A stretch of 50,914 nucleotides of DNA, taken from the IMG/VR virus record IMGVR_UViG_3300046167_000433, positions 1-50,914 of that record; one strand, written 5' to 3'. Below the pieces are notes generated by a model that was not told the DNA's origin, searched no databases, and saw nothing but the letters and a program-made list of their open reading frames with translations. Of this stretch, positions 9,225-17,514 are shown one piece after another. Made by a program: the position numbers and the translations under genes. The number at the start of each line of letters is the position of its first letter. Positions within the stretch are counted from its first letter, which is position 1. Source of the DNA: a virus.

Positions 9225-9647
9225 ATGTTTCAAGATGGAATGAAAATGAGCGGCAAGCTCACGATCACACTGAACGACAAGGTCGTGCAAGAGGTCGATA
9301 ACTTGGTTGTGACTTCGGGCAAAGCGTTTGTTGCTTCCCGAATGATCGGAACAAGCGCCAGTGTCATGAGCCACATGGCTGTCGGTAGTGGATCTACTGC
9401 CGCCGCCGCTAATGATACGGCTCTTGGTAGTGAGCTAGGCCGAACTACTGCGACCTCTAGCGCGTCTGGTGCGGTTGTGACTTACGCCTCAACTTTTGCC
9501 GCTGGCACGGGAACGGGTGCAGTCACTGAAGCAGGTCTCTTCAACGCTTCTAGCTCTGGTGACATGCTCTGTCGCACGGTTTTCTCTGTGGTAAATAAAG
9601 GCGCGTCGGACTCCATGACGATTTCATGGACGGTTACCGTTTCCTAA
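9225..9647 (+). CDS. Phage tail structural protein (small beta-rich family)
   Basis: A 140-residue protein with the recognisable pattern AFVASRMIG, HMAVGSGSTAAAANDTALGSE, VTYASTFAAGTGTGAVTEAGLFNA and a terminal NKGASDSMTISWTVTV. I recognise this as a common tail-associated family of environmental phages, often next to fibre genes. It probably forms a trimeric collar or fibre base domain. Start is ATG 9225 with GGGAGAAA upstream; ATG 9240 is an alternative. Confidence 0.6.
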   Translation: MFQDGMKMSGKLTITLNDKVVQEVDNLVVTSGKAFVASRMIGTSASVMSHMAVGSGSTAAAANDTALGSELGRTTATSSASGAVVTYASTFAAGTGTGAVTEAGLFNASSSGDMLCRTVFSVVNKGASDSMTISWTVTVS

Positions 9648-9659
9648 GAGGGCTAATCG

Positions 9660-10427
9660 ATGGCGGTTAAGTTCAGTAATAACGTCAAGACCGAGCTTGC
9701 TTCTGCAATAAACAGTTCTGCAACAAGCATATCGGTCACAGATGCGTCTGGCTTCCCGACTCTGTCGGGCAGTGACTTTACGCTGGCGACCATCGTTGAC
9801 ACCGGCAACTCTGCGCTTCTCGAAGTTGTAAAGGTTACGGGAATCTCAAGCAATACGCTGACGGTAGTAAGGGCGCAGGAAGGCACAACGGCAAGAGCCT
9901 TTGACTCGTCCGATAAGGTTGAGCTTCGCCTGACCGCAGGACTTCTAGAGACGGCTATAGACGATGCGTCAGGCGGTATTTCCTACGCCCGAGTTACGGC
10001 TAACCACACGATGGTTGCTGGTACGGGAGTTATCGCTGACACGACGGGGGGTGCGTTTACCGTAACCCTACCGGCCTCTCCGTCTGTCGGTGATGAAGTT
10101 GCTATTGCTGACGGCGGAAGCTGGGGCGTTGCCTACCTTACGGTGGCTCGTAACGGGTCAACGATTGAAGGGCTTGCGGAAGACTTAACGCTAGATGTTA
10201 GCGGACTAAAGGTGGGTCTTGTGTATGACGGCACCACTTGGCAGGTATATCCATCAGCGGGAATTTTTGCTGGCGCATCAGGCGGTGCGTTTTACAAAAA
10301 CAATCAGGTCGTCTCGTCTGACGTAACCATACTATCAACCGAAAATGCGATGACCACTGGCCCAGTAAGCGTCAATTCAGGAGTGAATATGACGATTCAG
10401 TCGGGTGCCAGAGTCGTCGTGTTGTAA
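9660..10427 (+). CDS. Tail fibre protein
   Basis: A 255-residue beta-rich protein. The N terminus (MAVKFSNNVKTELASAINSS, then FPTLSGSDFTLATI) is a virion-attachment module seen in tail proteins of environmental phages. The middle (VTLPASPSVGDEVAIADGG) resembles a carbohydrate-facing beta domain, and the C terminus ends GARVVVL, like a trimeric beta-helix cap. It belongs to a run of fibre genes in one direction. Confidence 0.6.
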   Translation: MAVKFSNNVKTELASAINSSATSISVTDASGFPTLSGSDFTLATIVDTGNSALLEVVKVTGISSNTLTVVRAQEGTTARAFDSSDKVELRLTAGLLETAIDDASGGISYARVTANHTMVAGTGVIADTTGGAFTVTLPASPSVGDEVAIADGGSWGVAYLTVARNGSTIEGLAEDLTLDVSGLKVGLVYDGTTWQVYPSAGIFAGASGGAFYKNNQVVSSDVTILSTENAMTTGPVSVNSGVNMTIQSGARVVVL

Positions 10428-10437
10428 GGGATAAATA

Positions 10438-11280
10438 ATGTCGAGAATTGCATTAAATGCTAACGCAAGTGGCTCCGGTGTTTTCACTATTGAGTCGCCC
10501 AACTCCGATACAGATCGGACATTAAACCTGCCTGACAAAGCTGGCACGGTTCAGGTCGGTGAGGGTATTGACGATAACGCTACGTCTACTGCTCTCACTA
10601 TTACGTCAGGTGAGTATGTGGGCTTGGGAAATGCTGATCCTGTTACTCCGTTTGATGTGACTGCTCGCTCAGGCGCATTCGCAATGGCTATGAGAGCTAG
10701 GTCAAATAATGACTATGCCTTTTTTGGCATGAGGTCTTATGACGGCACAGAAGATTTAGGTGACATTGCGATACTGCGTACAGCGGCAGATACAGGTCGG
10801 ATGCTTTTTTATACAAACAACGGCGGTTCCGCGACTGTAAAGATGAGCATTTTGCCTAGTGGCGGGATTACTTTTAACGGCGACACAGCCGCCGCAAATG
10901 CTCTTGATGATTACGAAGAAGGAACGTGGACGCCTTCAATTTCATCGGGCATTAATTCAATTAGCTACAACACTGCAATTGGTCACTACACAAAAGTAGG
11001 AAATCTGGTCAACACGGACTTTTATACGAGGGTTACTGGCACAGGAAGTGGCGCACAATTTGTTGTTTCTGGTCTGCCTTACGCAATAAAAAATACAAAT
11101 GCTATTAGAGGTGGTGGATGGTCAACCTACCAAAACATTTCCAGCAATACTGTGCAGTTTTACGGATCCCAAGGAGGAACTTTTTTCTATTGTTATATTA
11201 ATGGATATAGCACTTTTACAACGACAAGTAGTCTCAACGGCCATTTTTTAATTGGCACATTTAGCTATATCACCGCTTAA
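10438..11280 (+). CDS. Tail fibre with exchangeable C-terminal tip (copy 1)
   Basis: A 280-residue fibre protein. It contains TLNLPDKAGTVQVGEGIDDNATSTALTITSGEYVGLG (in parts), a typical trimer shaft, then ALDDYEEGTWTPSIS, after which a tip of about 110 residues begins. The anchor LDDYEEGTWTP is shared with the gene at 16383, and identical DNA of 27 nt runs there (10909-10935 against 16782-16808), yet the tips differ. The stop lies inside a 70-nt repeat also found after the second copy. This makes it a likely receptor-binding fibre. Confidence 0.7.
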   Translation: MSRIALNANASGSGVFTIESPNSDTDRTLNLPDKAGTVQVGEGIDDNATSTALTITSGEYVGLGNADPVTPFDVTARSGAFAMAMRARSNNDYAFFGMRSYDGTEDLGDIAILRTAADTGRMLFYTNNGGSATVKMSILPSGGITFNGDTAAANALDDYEEGTWTPSISSGINSISYNTAIGHYTKVGNLVNTDFYTRVTGTGSGAQFVVSGLPYAIKNTNAIRGGGWSTYQNISSNTVQFYGSQGGTFFYCYINGYSTFTTTSSLNGHFLIGTFSYITA

Positions 11281-11347
11281 CAATTACCCCTCTCGGAGAT
11301 TGGGGCAGACAGTCCATAGCCAAAGGAGATAAACATGGCACTCACAG
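11278..11347 (+). repeat. Fibre-cassette flank repeat, copy 1
   Basis: About 70 nt matching 17181-17250 with about five mismatches. It runs from the fibre stop codon to the fourth codon of the next gene. It holds the stem CCCC-TCT / AGA-TT-GGGG at 11287-11305, whose 3-nt loop differs between copies while the stem is kept, and the Shine-Dalgarno AAAGGAGAT before ATGGCACT. Confidence 0.85.
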
Positions 11348-11592
11348 AATCAGTAGAAGTAGACAAGGTAGAAATCGTAGGCCCGTACAAGGCAGTGCAA
11401 GTTCGCACGGCTACGGTTATCTACAAAGATGACGTAGAAATCTCTCGCGGGTTCCATCGTCACGTTATCAGTGCAGGCGATGACTATAGCAACGAGACAG
11501 AAGAAGTGCAGGCTATCTGTGCCGCTGTTCACACTCAGGAAGTTATCGACGCTAAGGAAGAGAATGATGCCGCTAACGCGCCGCAGGGGTAA
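11335..11592 (+). CDS. Small acidic phage protein of the tail-fibre block
   Basis: An 85-residue protein beginning MALTESVEVDKVEIVGPYK, with a central VRTATVIYKDDVEISRGFHRHVI stretch. This short family often follows fibre genes in environmental phages; no function is known to me. Its start and leader lie in the duplicated 70-nt segment, and a decayed counterpart of the same start lies at 17238. The Shine-Dalgarno AAAGGAG is strong. Confidence 0.65.
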   Translation: MALTESVEVDKVEIVGPYKAVQVRTATVIYKDDVEISRGFHRHVISAGDDYSNETEEVQAICAAVHTQEVIDAKEENDAANAPQG

Positions 11593-11594
11593 AA

Positions 11595-12008
11595 ATGTCT
11601 GACCTAAACGTACAAAATCTCAACAGCAAGACAGGCAACTCAGCGATCTCTATTGCTGATAACGGCACTGTCTCGTTGTCTACTGCGGCGTCTGGTTCCA
11701 CCCAAACAGCTAACGCTACAAACTCGACAACTCTGGACTTCAGCACCTATCAGAACTTTGTTTTGACGCTGACAGGTAACGTCACGCTGGCTAACCCCAC
11801 GACTGAGGCAGTAGGGCAGTCAGGTTTCATCGTGATGATTCAAGACGGTACTGGTGGACGTACTGTGTCTCTTGGTACTGACTACGAGACTGCTAATGGA
11901 GCAGGGCTTACCCTGTCTTCTGCCGCAAGCACTACAGACATTGTGCCTTACGTTGTTGCCGCAGGTGGTCGCATCTTGCTTGGCGCGGCACAACTCGCGT
12001 TTGCGTAG
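11595..12008 (+). CDS. Small fibre-associated beta protein
   Basis: A 137-residue protein with TTLDFSTYQNFVLTLTGNVTLANP, then GQSGFIVMIQDGTGGRTVSLGTDYE and DIVPYVVAAGGRILLGAAQLAFA at the end. This pattern is common in fibre-tip or base proteins of environmental phages. It lies 2 nt after the previous gene. Its precise role on the virion is inferred only from context. Confidence 0.6.
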   Translation: MSDLNVQNLNSKTGNSAISIADNGTVSLSTAASGSTQTANATNSTTLDFSTYQNFVLTLTGNVTLANPTTEAVGQSGFIVMIQDGTGGRTVSLGTDYETANGAGLTLSSAASTTDIVPYVVAAGGRILLGAAQLAFA

Positions 12009-12017
12009 AGGTTAGCT

Positions 12018-14378
12018 ATGGCCTTTGGCTCAGAACAATGGATGTATGCATCGGGCTTCTATCCGCATGAGATAGGTAACTCTTCGCGTGTAAATAACGG
12101 CACCTATTACACAAGAACACCCTCGTCTGGTGGTAATGAAAAAACTTGGACATGGAGTGCTTGGGTAAAAAACAGCGGCGTAACCATCGGAGGATACCTT
12201 TTAAGTGCGGGCGCGTCAGGAAATAGAGAGTTCCTTATCTACTTTGATGGTACAAACCAGAGAATTAACGTATATCAATACAGTTCTGGTGCTGTACGGG
12301 CATCAGTAATAACAAGCGCACAATTTCGTGACCCTTCCGCTTGGTACCATTTTGTTGTAGCGGTAGATACGACTCAGACAACAGCATCAGACAGACTTAA
12401 AATATACGTCAATGGCGAGCAACAAACTGATTTTGCTTCTGCTCAGTATCCAGCCCAAAATTTAGATACGCTTGTATCCTCTACTGATATTCACGATATA
12501 GGTAAAAATGCTTACAACCAGAATGTCTTTTCTAACTTTTATATAACTGAAGTTAATTACATAAACGGCTCTGCGTTGACTGCTTCTAGCTTTGGCGAAA
12601 CCAAGGCAGACACATGGATTCCTAAGAAGTACGCAGGCAGTTATGGCAGTCACGATTACTACCTAAACTTTGCTACTAGGGCTACTAATCCTATCGACGC
12701 TTCAGGTCAAGGAAACAACTGGACAAGCGTAAACGTAGCGGCAGTGTCTTGGATGCTTGATAGCCCGACGAATAACTTTTGTACGTTGAATCCTTTGGCG
12801 CAATTTGGTTCCCCACCAATTTCAGAAGGTAATTTAAAAGTAGAACTGGCTAACGGCTCTGATGGTGTGTTTGCTTCTATTCAGCCTACTGGCAAGAAAT
12901 ATTATTGGGAGGCGCTTTTATTATCTGGGATAGAAGGCTATGGGGTAATGGCAAATAGCGGAAACGCCTCCAGTGCTACCAATACTCTTTACTATACAGA
13001 TGGTCGTATTTATGTAGCTAACTCTTTAGTTACTAGTTCAGCGACCACTGCAACGAGCGGAGATATTATAGGTATTGAGTATGACCCTACCGCAGAGACA
13101 ATAAAGTTCTTCAAAAATAATACCCAGATAGGAAGCACTTATGCCGCAACAGGCGATGGGCTACTCCCATTTGCAGGAGGAACGGGTAATGGCTCTGGCG
13201 TTAGCGTATTCAACTTTGGTCAAGCCTCTGATTTTGCTGGGAACAAAACAGCACAAGGCAACACAGACGCCAACGGACTTGGTGACTTCTACTACGCACC
13301 ACCAGCAGGCTTCCTAGCCCTATGTACGGCTAACCTGCCTGATCCAGCAACGGCGTTTAATCCTGCTGTAAACAACAGCCCACAAGATCACTTTAATACT
13401 GTGCTGTACACGGGTAACGGTAGCACTAACAACATTACAGGCGTTGGGTTTCAGCCTGACTTTGTGTGGATAAAATCAAGAAGTGAAACATACTGGCACC
13501 GTGCGTTTGATGTACTTAGAGGTGCAACAAAACAGTTATACCAAAATGAGAGTTCCGCTGAAGCTACAGAAAGTACGTCACTAACCGCTTTTGGTAGCGA
13601 TGGCTTTACCCTTGGCAGTTTTCAATATACCAATAACAATAACAGTACCTTTGTCTCTTGGAACTGGAAAGCCAGTAATAGTGCTGGATACAACAATGAC
13701 GGCACTATTCAATCTATCGTGTCTGCTAATACTGATGCTGGATTTAGTGTTGTTGCCTACACCGTCCCTTCTGGCGGGGGTTTTTCTGTAGGTCACGGAT
13801 TAAACTCTACCCCAAAAATAATTTTGTCAAAAAATCGTGACACCACTTCAAATTGGGATGTGTATAGCGAAGTCATTGGAAATACAAAAAGGTTGATGCT
13901 AAACCTCACCAACGCCCCTGACACACAGCCAGCATGGAATAACACTACGCCCACCTCTTCTGTTTTTTATAGTGTTGGTGGAGGCTCTTGGCATGGAGTT
14001 GGTAGCCGAATAATAAATTATGTATTTAGTGAAGTAGAAGGTTTCAGCAAGTTCGGAACGTACACAGGCAACGGAAGCGCAGACGGCCCCTTTATCTACA
14101 CAGGGTTTAGGCCAGCTTTTGTGATGTTTAAGCGCACTGACTCAGCGGTAAATTGGGTAATGTATGACACATCCCGCGACCCCTATAACTATGTTGATAA
14201 TACTCTGTATCCAGACGAAGCTTGGGCCGAAAACCCTGCTGGTTCAGCGCTGTTAGATATTGTAAGCAACGGATTTAAATTAAGGAGTGCTGGTGGTACT
14301 GCTCTAAACACAAGTAGTGGGACTTATCTTTACATGGCATTTGCTGAGATGCCCTTCAAATACGCCAACGCGAGGTAA
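12018..14378 (+). CDS. Large tail fibre with LamG-like, SPRY-like and DUF7483-like domains
   Basis: A 786-residue putative adhesin. Residues about 35-190 look like a LamG/concanavalin-type lectin (TWTWSAWVKNSG, WYHFVVAVDTTQ, RLKIYVNGEQQTDF). Residues about 285-405 resemble SPRY (KKYYWEALLLSGIEGYGV, DIIGIEYDPTAETIKFFKNNTQIG). From about 450 the sequence LYTGNGSTNNITGVGFQPDFVWIKS, with a second related half, matches what I know as DUF7483. Such combinations bind host surface glycans. Domain names are by eye. Confidence 0.75.
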   Translation: MAFGSEQWMYASGFYPHEIGNSSRVNNGTYYTRTPSSGGNEKTWTWSAWVKNSGVTIGGYLLSAGASGNREFLIYFDGTNQRINVYQYSSGAVRASVITSAQFRDPSAWYHFVVAVDTTQTTASDRLKIYVNGEQQTDFASAQYPAQNLDTLVSSTDIHDIGKNAYNQNVFSNFYITEVNYINGSALTASSFGETKADTWIPKKYAGSYGSHDYYLNFATRATNPIDASGQGNNWTSVNVAAVSWMLDSPTNNFCTLNPLAQFGSPPISEGNLKVELANGSDGVFASIQPTGKKYYWEALLLSGIEGYGVMANSGNASSATNTLYYTDGRIYVANSLVTSSATTATSGDIIGIEYDPTAETIKFFKNNTQIGSTYAATGDGLLPFAGGTGNGSGVSVFNFGQASDFAGNKTAQGNTDANGLGDFYYAPPAGFLALCTANLPDPATAFNPAVNNSPQDHFNTVLYTGNGSTNNITGVGFQPDFVWIKSRSETYWHRAFDVLRGATKQLYQNESSAEATESTSLTAFGSDGFTLGSFQYTNNNNSTFVSWNWKASNSAGYNNDGTIQSIVSANTDAGFSVVAYTVPSGGGFSVGHGLNSTPKIILSKNRDTTSNWDVYSEVIGNTKRLMLNLTNAPDTQPAWNNTTPTSSVFYSVGGGSWHGVGSRIINYVFSEVEGFSKFGTYTGNGSADGPFIYTGFRPAFVMFKRTDSAVNWVMYDTSRDPYNYVDNTLYPDEAWAENPAGSALLDIVSNGFKLRSAGGTALNTSSGTYLYMAFAEMPFKYANAR

Positions 14379-14383
14379 CAACA

Positions 14384-14908
14384 ATGGCATGGAGATATAA
14401 CGACAGCGTTATCCGCGAAGGCAGAAGCTGGACGGATGATGATGGAATTAAGCATCCCTCTAATTGGGGGTCATGGTCAGACGAAGAGAAGACTGAAGCT
14501 GGTCTAGCGTGGGTAGATGACCCTGCTCCGTTTGACTCACGGTTTTACTGGGCGGCAGACGTACCCAAGTCGCTAGATGACGTACACGAAGTAGACGAAG
14601 ACGGCGAGCCTGCTTACGGCCCAGACGGTAAACCCGTTGTAACGCTGGGCCTAAAGTCTCAAGAGTGCGCCAAGGTCAAAGCACAGGCAGGTAGCTTGCT
14701 GGCTTCTACTGATTGGTACGTTATACGCAAGTCTGAAACTGACGTTGCTGTACCCGCTGATGTGCTGACTTACAGAGCGGCTGTACGCACACGCTCAGGT
14801 GATCTTGAAAGCGCAATCAACGCTTGCGAAACACACGATGCTTTTATGGCTCTCTTTGAATCGACAGAAGAGCAACCCTCAATATTCTCAAACTGGCCCG
14901 AGATGTAA
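14384..14908 (+). CDS. Tail fibre assembly chaperone-like protein
   Basis: A 174-residue protein with RYNDSVIREGRSWTDDDGIKHPSNW at the N terminus and KVKAQAGSLLASTDWYVIRKSE, VPADVLTYRAAVRTRSGDLE at the C terminus. The C-terminal half resembles the DUF4376/Tfa-type chaperones that help fold fibres and are encoded next to them. It sits between two fibre genes. Confidence 0.65.
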   Translation: MAWRYNDSVIREGRSWTDDDGIKHPSNWGSWSDEEKTEAGLAWVDDPAPFDSRFYWAADVPKSLDDVHEVDEDGEPAYGPDGKPVVTLGLKSQECAKVKAQAGSLLASTDWYVIRKSETDVAVPADVLTYRAAVRTRSGDLESAINACETHDAFMALFESTEEQPSIFSNWPEM

Positions 14909-14912
14909 GAAT

Positions 14913-15119
14913 ATGGCAAAGCTATCTGACTATGTAGATCAAGGCAGTACAACCTCCGAGATTAAGTTGCTCGACAGTATTACTACGTCAGCTACAGCCA
15001 CTTACGCTCTAACAAAAAATGGAACTGCTTACTCGCCGGACTCTGCTCGCAACCTAATAGTGTCATTGAACGGAGTGACGCAAGCACCTCAAGCTGCCTA
15101 CACAGGTGTCAGGGTCTAA
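14913..15119 (+). CDS. N-terminal piece of a frame-split tail fibre
   Basis: Codes 68 residues (MAKLSDYVDQGSTTSEIKLL, then SLNGVTQAPQAAYT) before leaving the family pattern as GVRV and stopping. The pattern continues one frame over as VSGSNIVFDSALTSADVIDYIL, beginning at GTG 15106. Leaving out a single G at 15105-15106 would join them into AAYT-VSGSNIVF. I therefore read this and 15106-16383 as one fibre gene with an extra base. The ATG at 14913 is preceded by a weak Shine-Dalgarno. Confidence 0.7.
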   Translation: MAKLSDYVDQGSTTSEIKLLDSITTSATATYALTKNGTAYSPDSARNLIVSLNGVTQAPQAAYTGVRV

Positions 15120-16383
15120 CATCGTGTTCGATTCTGCTCTGACCAGCGCGGATGTCATCGATTACATTCTGGTTATTGGCAGTGCAATAAGCATTGGTAC
15201 GCCATCAGACGGGACTGTGGGTACAGCGCAGATGAGTTATCCGCTGGGCAACTTTAGCTCTACTGGTATTGATGATAATGCTACGTCAACGGCAGTCACA
15301 ATTGATTCTTCTGGCAATCTCTTAATGAACACCACTAAAGAGATTCAGTTCTATGCTTCAACGTATGGAATTCGAGCGTCTACTGGATTAGAAATAAAGA
15401 CCGGCGACTTTACGCGCTTCTTGAAAGGAAGCACTGAATATATGCGTATTGATACCTCTGGTAACGTAGGAATTGGCACTACGAGTCCGGTAGCAGGAAC
15501 AAAGTTAACGCTTAATGACAGTGCTTTTGGTGGTATGCAGTTTCAAAGTGGTGGTTCTGATTGTGGTTACATTGGCGTAAACACCAACACACTTTATATA
15601 GGTGGCGGCGAAAAAATAGTATTTCACACAGGGAATGCACAAGCTGTTGATGGCTCTAGTCGGATGCGTATCGACAGTAATGGAAAGCTTCTGATCAATA
15701 GATCTTCTACTAGCGGATCACCTTCAATGCTGTCTCTTCAACAAGTAGGAGGAAATTTTAGTAGCACAACTGTAACTAGAACAGAAATGACAGGAATTAC
15801 TCTAGCTGACAGTAATGGTGCCAACAATAAGGGTACTGGTATTTGGTTTGATTCAGGTTCTCTGTTAGCTGGAATAGCATCAGCTAGGGAAAATGTAGGA
15901 AACTGGGGAACAGATTTAAGGTTTTATACTCACCCCAATACTACCACTAATGTAAGCGATACTTACGAGCGGATGAGGATCACTCCAGCAGGACAACTAA
16001 TTCTCCGTGCTGTGAAAGACGATACAACATCAGACAGTGCAAACATGAACATCAGGTCGGCTGATGGTTTAGTTAGACGAGTTAGTTCAAGTAGACGTTA
16101 CAAAAACTCTATTGTTGATTCGCCACACGGACTTAATGAACTGCTTGCGTTACGTTCGGTACGCTACAAAGGGAACAACGACGGCGATAAAATTTTTGGT
16201 GGTTTTATTGCTGAAGAAGTTCACGAAGCAGGGCTAACTGAGTTTGTCCAATACAACGAAGAAAATGAGCCTGATGCTTTAGCGTATGCACAGATGGTAG
16301 CTCTTTGCACGAAAGCCATCCAAGAACAACAAGCAATCATTGAAGAACTACAGACCCGACTCTCTGCGTTGGAGGCTAACTAA
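15106..16383 (+). CDS. Tail fibre shaft with C-terminal S74 intramolecular chaperone
   Basis: A 425-residue continuation of the gene at 14913. It contains shaft motifs (GIDDNATSTAVTIDSSGN, NVGIGTTSP) and ends with SSSRRYKNSIVDSPHGLNELLALRSVRYKG, then GGFIAEEVHEAGL and a coiled-coil tail (AIQEQQAIIEELQTRLSALEAN in parts). This end is the peptidase S74 chaperone domain, which helps trimerise the fibre and then cuts itself off at the Ser-Lys site. The GTG start is probably not a genuine start but the far side of a frameshift. Confidence 0.8.
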   Translation: MSGSNIVFDSALTSADVIDYILVIGSAISIGTPSDGTVGTAQMSYPLGNFSSTGIDDNATSTAVTIDSSGNLLMNTTKEIQFYASTYGIRASTGLEIKTGDFTRFLKGSTEYMRIDTSGNVGIGTTSPVAGTKLTLNDSAFGGMQFQSGGSDCGYIGVNTNTLYIGGGEKIVFHTGNAQAVDGSSRMRIDSNGKLLINRSSTSGSPSMLSLQQVGGNFSSTTVTRTEMTGITLADSNGANNKGTGIWFDSGSLLAGIASARENVGNWGTDLRFYTHPNTTTNVSDTYERMRITPAGQLILRAVKDDTTSDSANMNIRSADGLVRRVSSSRRYKNSIVDSPHGLNELLALRSVRYKGNNDGDKIFGGFIAEEVHEAGLTEFVQYNEENEPDALAYAQMVALCTKAIQEQQAIIEELQTRLSALEAN

Positions 16384-17183
16384 TGGCTATTACTAAAACA
16401 CAAGGCCCGTTCTCCCAAGGCATTGACGATAACGCAGATGCTACTGCGATAACTATCAATAGTTCTGAGCAGGTTGGCATTGGTACTACGAGTCCTACTG
16501 ACAAGCTACACGTTTCGGTAGGTTCATCGGGCGCATCTGCTCACTCTTATACTGATCTTTTGCTAGAAAGCAGTTCGCACACGGCTATTCAAATTTCTGG
16601 CCCTAATACAGCAGAGCAGGCAATTTGGTTTGCTGATCCACAAGCATCAACGGCGGGTGGAATTATGTACTACCACCCCCATAACTCTCTGACATTTAGG
16701 ACGGCAGAAACAAGCCGACTGCGCGTTGATAGTGATGGGTTGAAGTTTGGGAATGATACAGCCGCCTCTAATGCTTTAGACGATTACGAAGAAGGAACGT
16801 GGACGCCTACTATTGAGGGGTATGGTCAAACCACCCCAGCGTCACAAACATATTCCTCTCAAGTAGGGCGTTACATAAAAGTAGGCCATCTTGTTTTAGC
16901 GACTTACGCAGTCACCTTTACTAGTAAAGGCAATATGTCTGGTAACTATGTTTTGCTCAAGGGCTGGCCGTTTAATAGGGCCAACGCCAATACTTATGGC
17001 GGCATAGGGTATTTTAATCATATGTCTACGGGTGTGAGTTCTATGTGGTGGGAGCTAACGAACTCAGCCGGTTGGTTGGCTTACGTCAGTACGTCAGGCA
17101 ATACCACTTCTACATATATGACAGCATCAGGAATTAGTAACAGCACCATTATTCAAGGCTCCGTAGTCTATTACGCCACATAA
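16383..17183 (+). CDS. Tail fibre with exchangeable C-terminal tip (copy 2)
   Basis: A 266-residue fibre protein. The N-terminal part has GIDDNADATAITINSSEQVGIGTTSP, the middle RLRVDSDGLKFGNDTAASNALDDYEEGTWTPTI, and then a tip of about 120 residues that is unlike copy 1 (10438) except for a few aromatic positions. The DNA around the LDDYEEGTWTP anchor and the 70 nt behind the stop match copy 1. It overlaps the previous stop (TAATG). Confidence 0.7.
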   Translation: MAITKTQGPFSQGIDDNADATAITINSSEQVGIGTTSPTDKLHVSVGSSGASAHSYTDLLLESSSHTAIQISGPNTAEQAIWFADPQASTAGGIMYYHPHNSLTFRTAETSRLRVDSDGLKFGNDTAASNALDDYEEGTWTPTIEGYGQTTPASQTYSSQVGRYIKVGHLVLATYAVTFTSKGNMSGNYVLLKGWPFNRANANTYGGIGYFNHMSTGVSSMWWELTNSAGWLAYVSTSGNTTSTYMTASGISNSTIIQGSVVYYAT

Positions 17184-17250
17184 CCATTACCCCTCTTAGA
17201 GATTGGGGCGGACAGTCCATAGCCAAAGGAGATAAACATGGCACTTACAG
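17181..17250 (+). repeat. Fibre-cassette flank repeat, copy 2
   Basis: Second copy of the 70-nt segment at 11278-11347. The hairpin CCCC-TCT-TAG-AGA-TT-GGGG is at 17190-17208. The Shine-Dalgarno and ATGGCACT are kept, but the gene behind it is reduced to 13 codons. Confidence 0.85.
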
Positions 17251-17279
17251 GCGCAACTGCAAACAGCATAAACGAGTAA
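17238..17279 (+). pseudogene. Remnant of the small MALT-start gene
   Basis: The strong Shine-Dalgarno AAAGGAG leads to ATG and 13 codons (MALTGATANSINE) and a stop. The first four residues and the whole leader match the intact 85-residue gene at 11335. It is most simply a leftover of a duplicated fibre cassette. A functional 13-residue peptide cannot be excluded. Confidence 0.55.
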
Positions 17280-17301
17280 TTTCCTAGAATCCAAGGAGAG
17301 G

Positions 17302-17514
17302 ATGATGTCAGAAGAGACAATCAGCATTGATGGTGTTGAGCATGACCTAGATTCTTTGTCTGATGAGCAGAAATATATGCTCAGCCAGATACAAGATATT
17401 CAGAAGAAAGCGGCATCACTGCGTTTTTCTTTAGATCAGTTAACCGTGGCACAGGATGTGTTTACACAAAATTTAGTTGGCTCTCTAAAGGGAGATGATC
17501 AGGAGGCGGCATGA
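17302..17514 (+). CDS. DUF6447-like small protein
   Basis: A 70-residue protein with ISIDGVEHDLDSLSDEQKYMLSQIQDIQ and a following coiled helix (RFSLDQLTVAQDVFTQNL). This is the pattern of DUF6447, a short family frequent in environmental phages near lysis genes; role unknown. AAGGAGAGG precedes two adjacent ATGs (17302, 17305). The end overlaps the next gene by 4 nt. Confidence 0.65.
   Translation: MMSEETISIDGVEHDLDSLSDEQKYMLSQIQDIQKKAASLRFSLDQLTVAQDVFTQNLVGSLKGDDQEAA

Noticed and set aside
15095-15112. Programmed ribosomal frameshift in the fibre gene
   Set aside because: No slippery heptamer, no run, and no strong downstream structure by eye. An indel or error is simpler. The same applies to the helicase, Sak3 and DUF6011 breaks.
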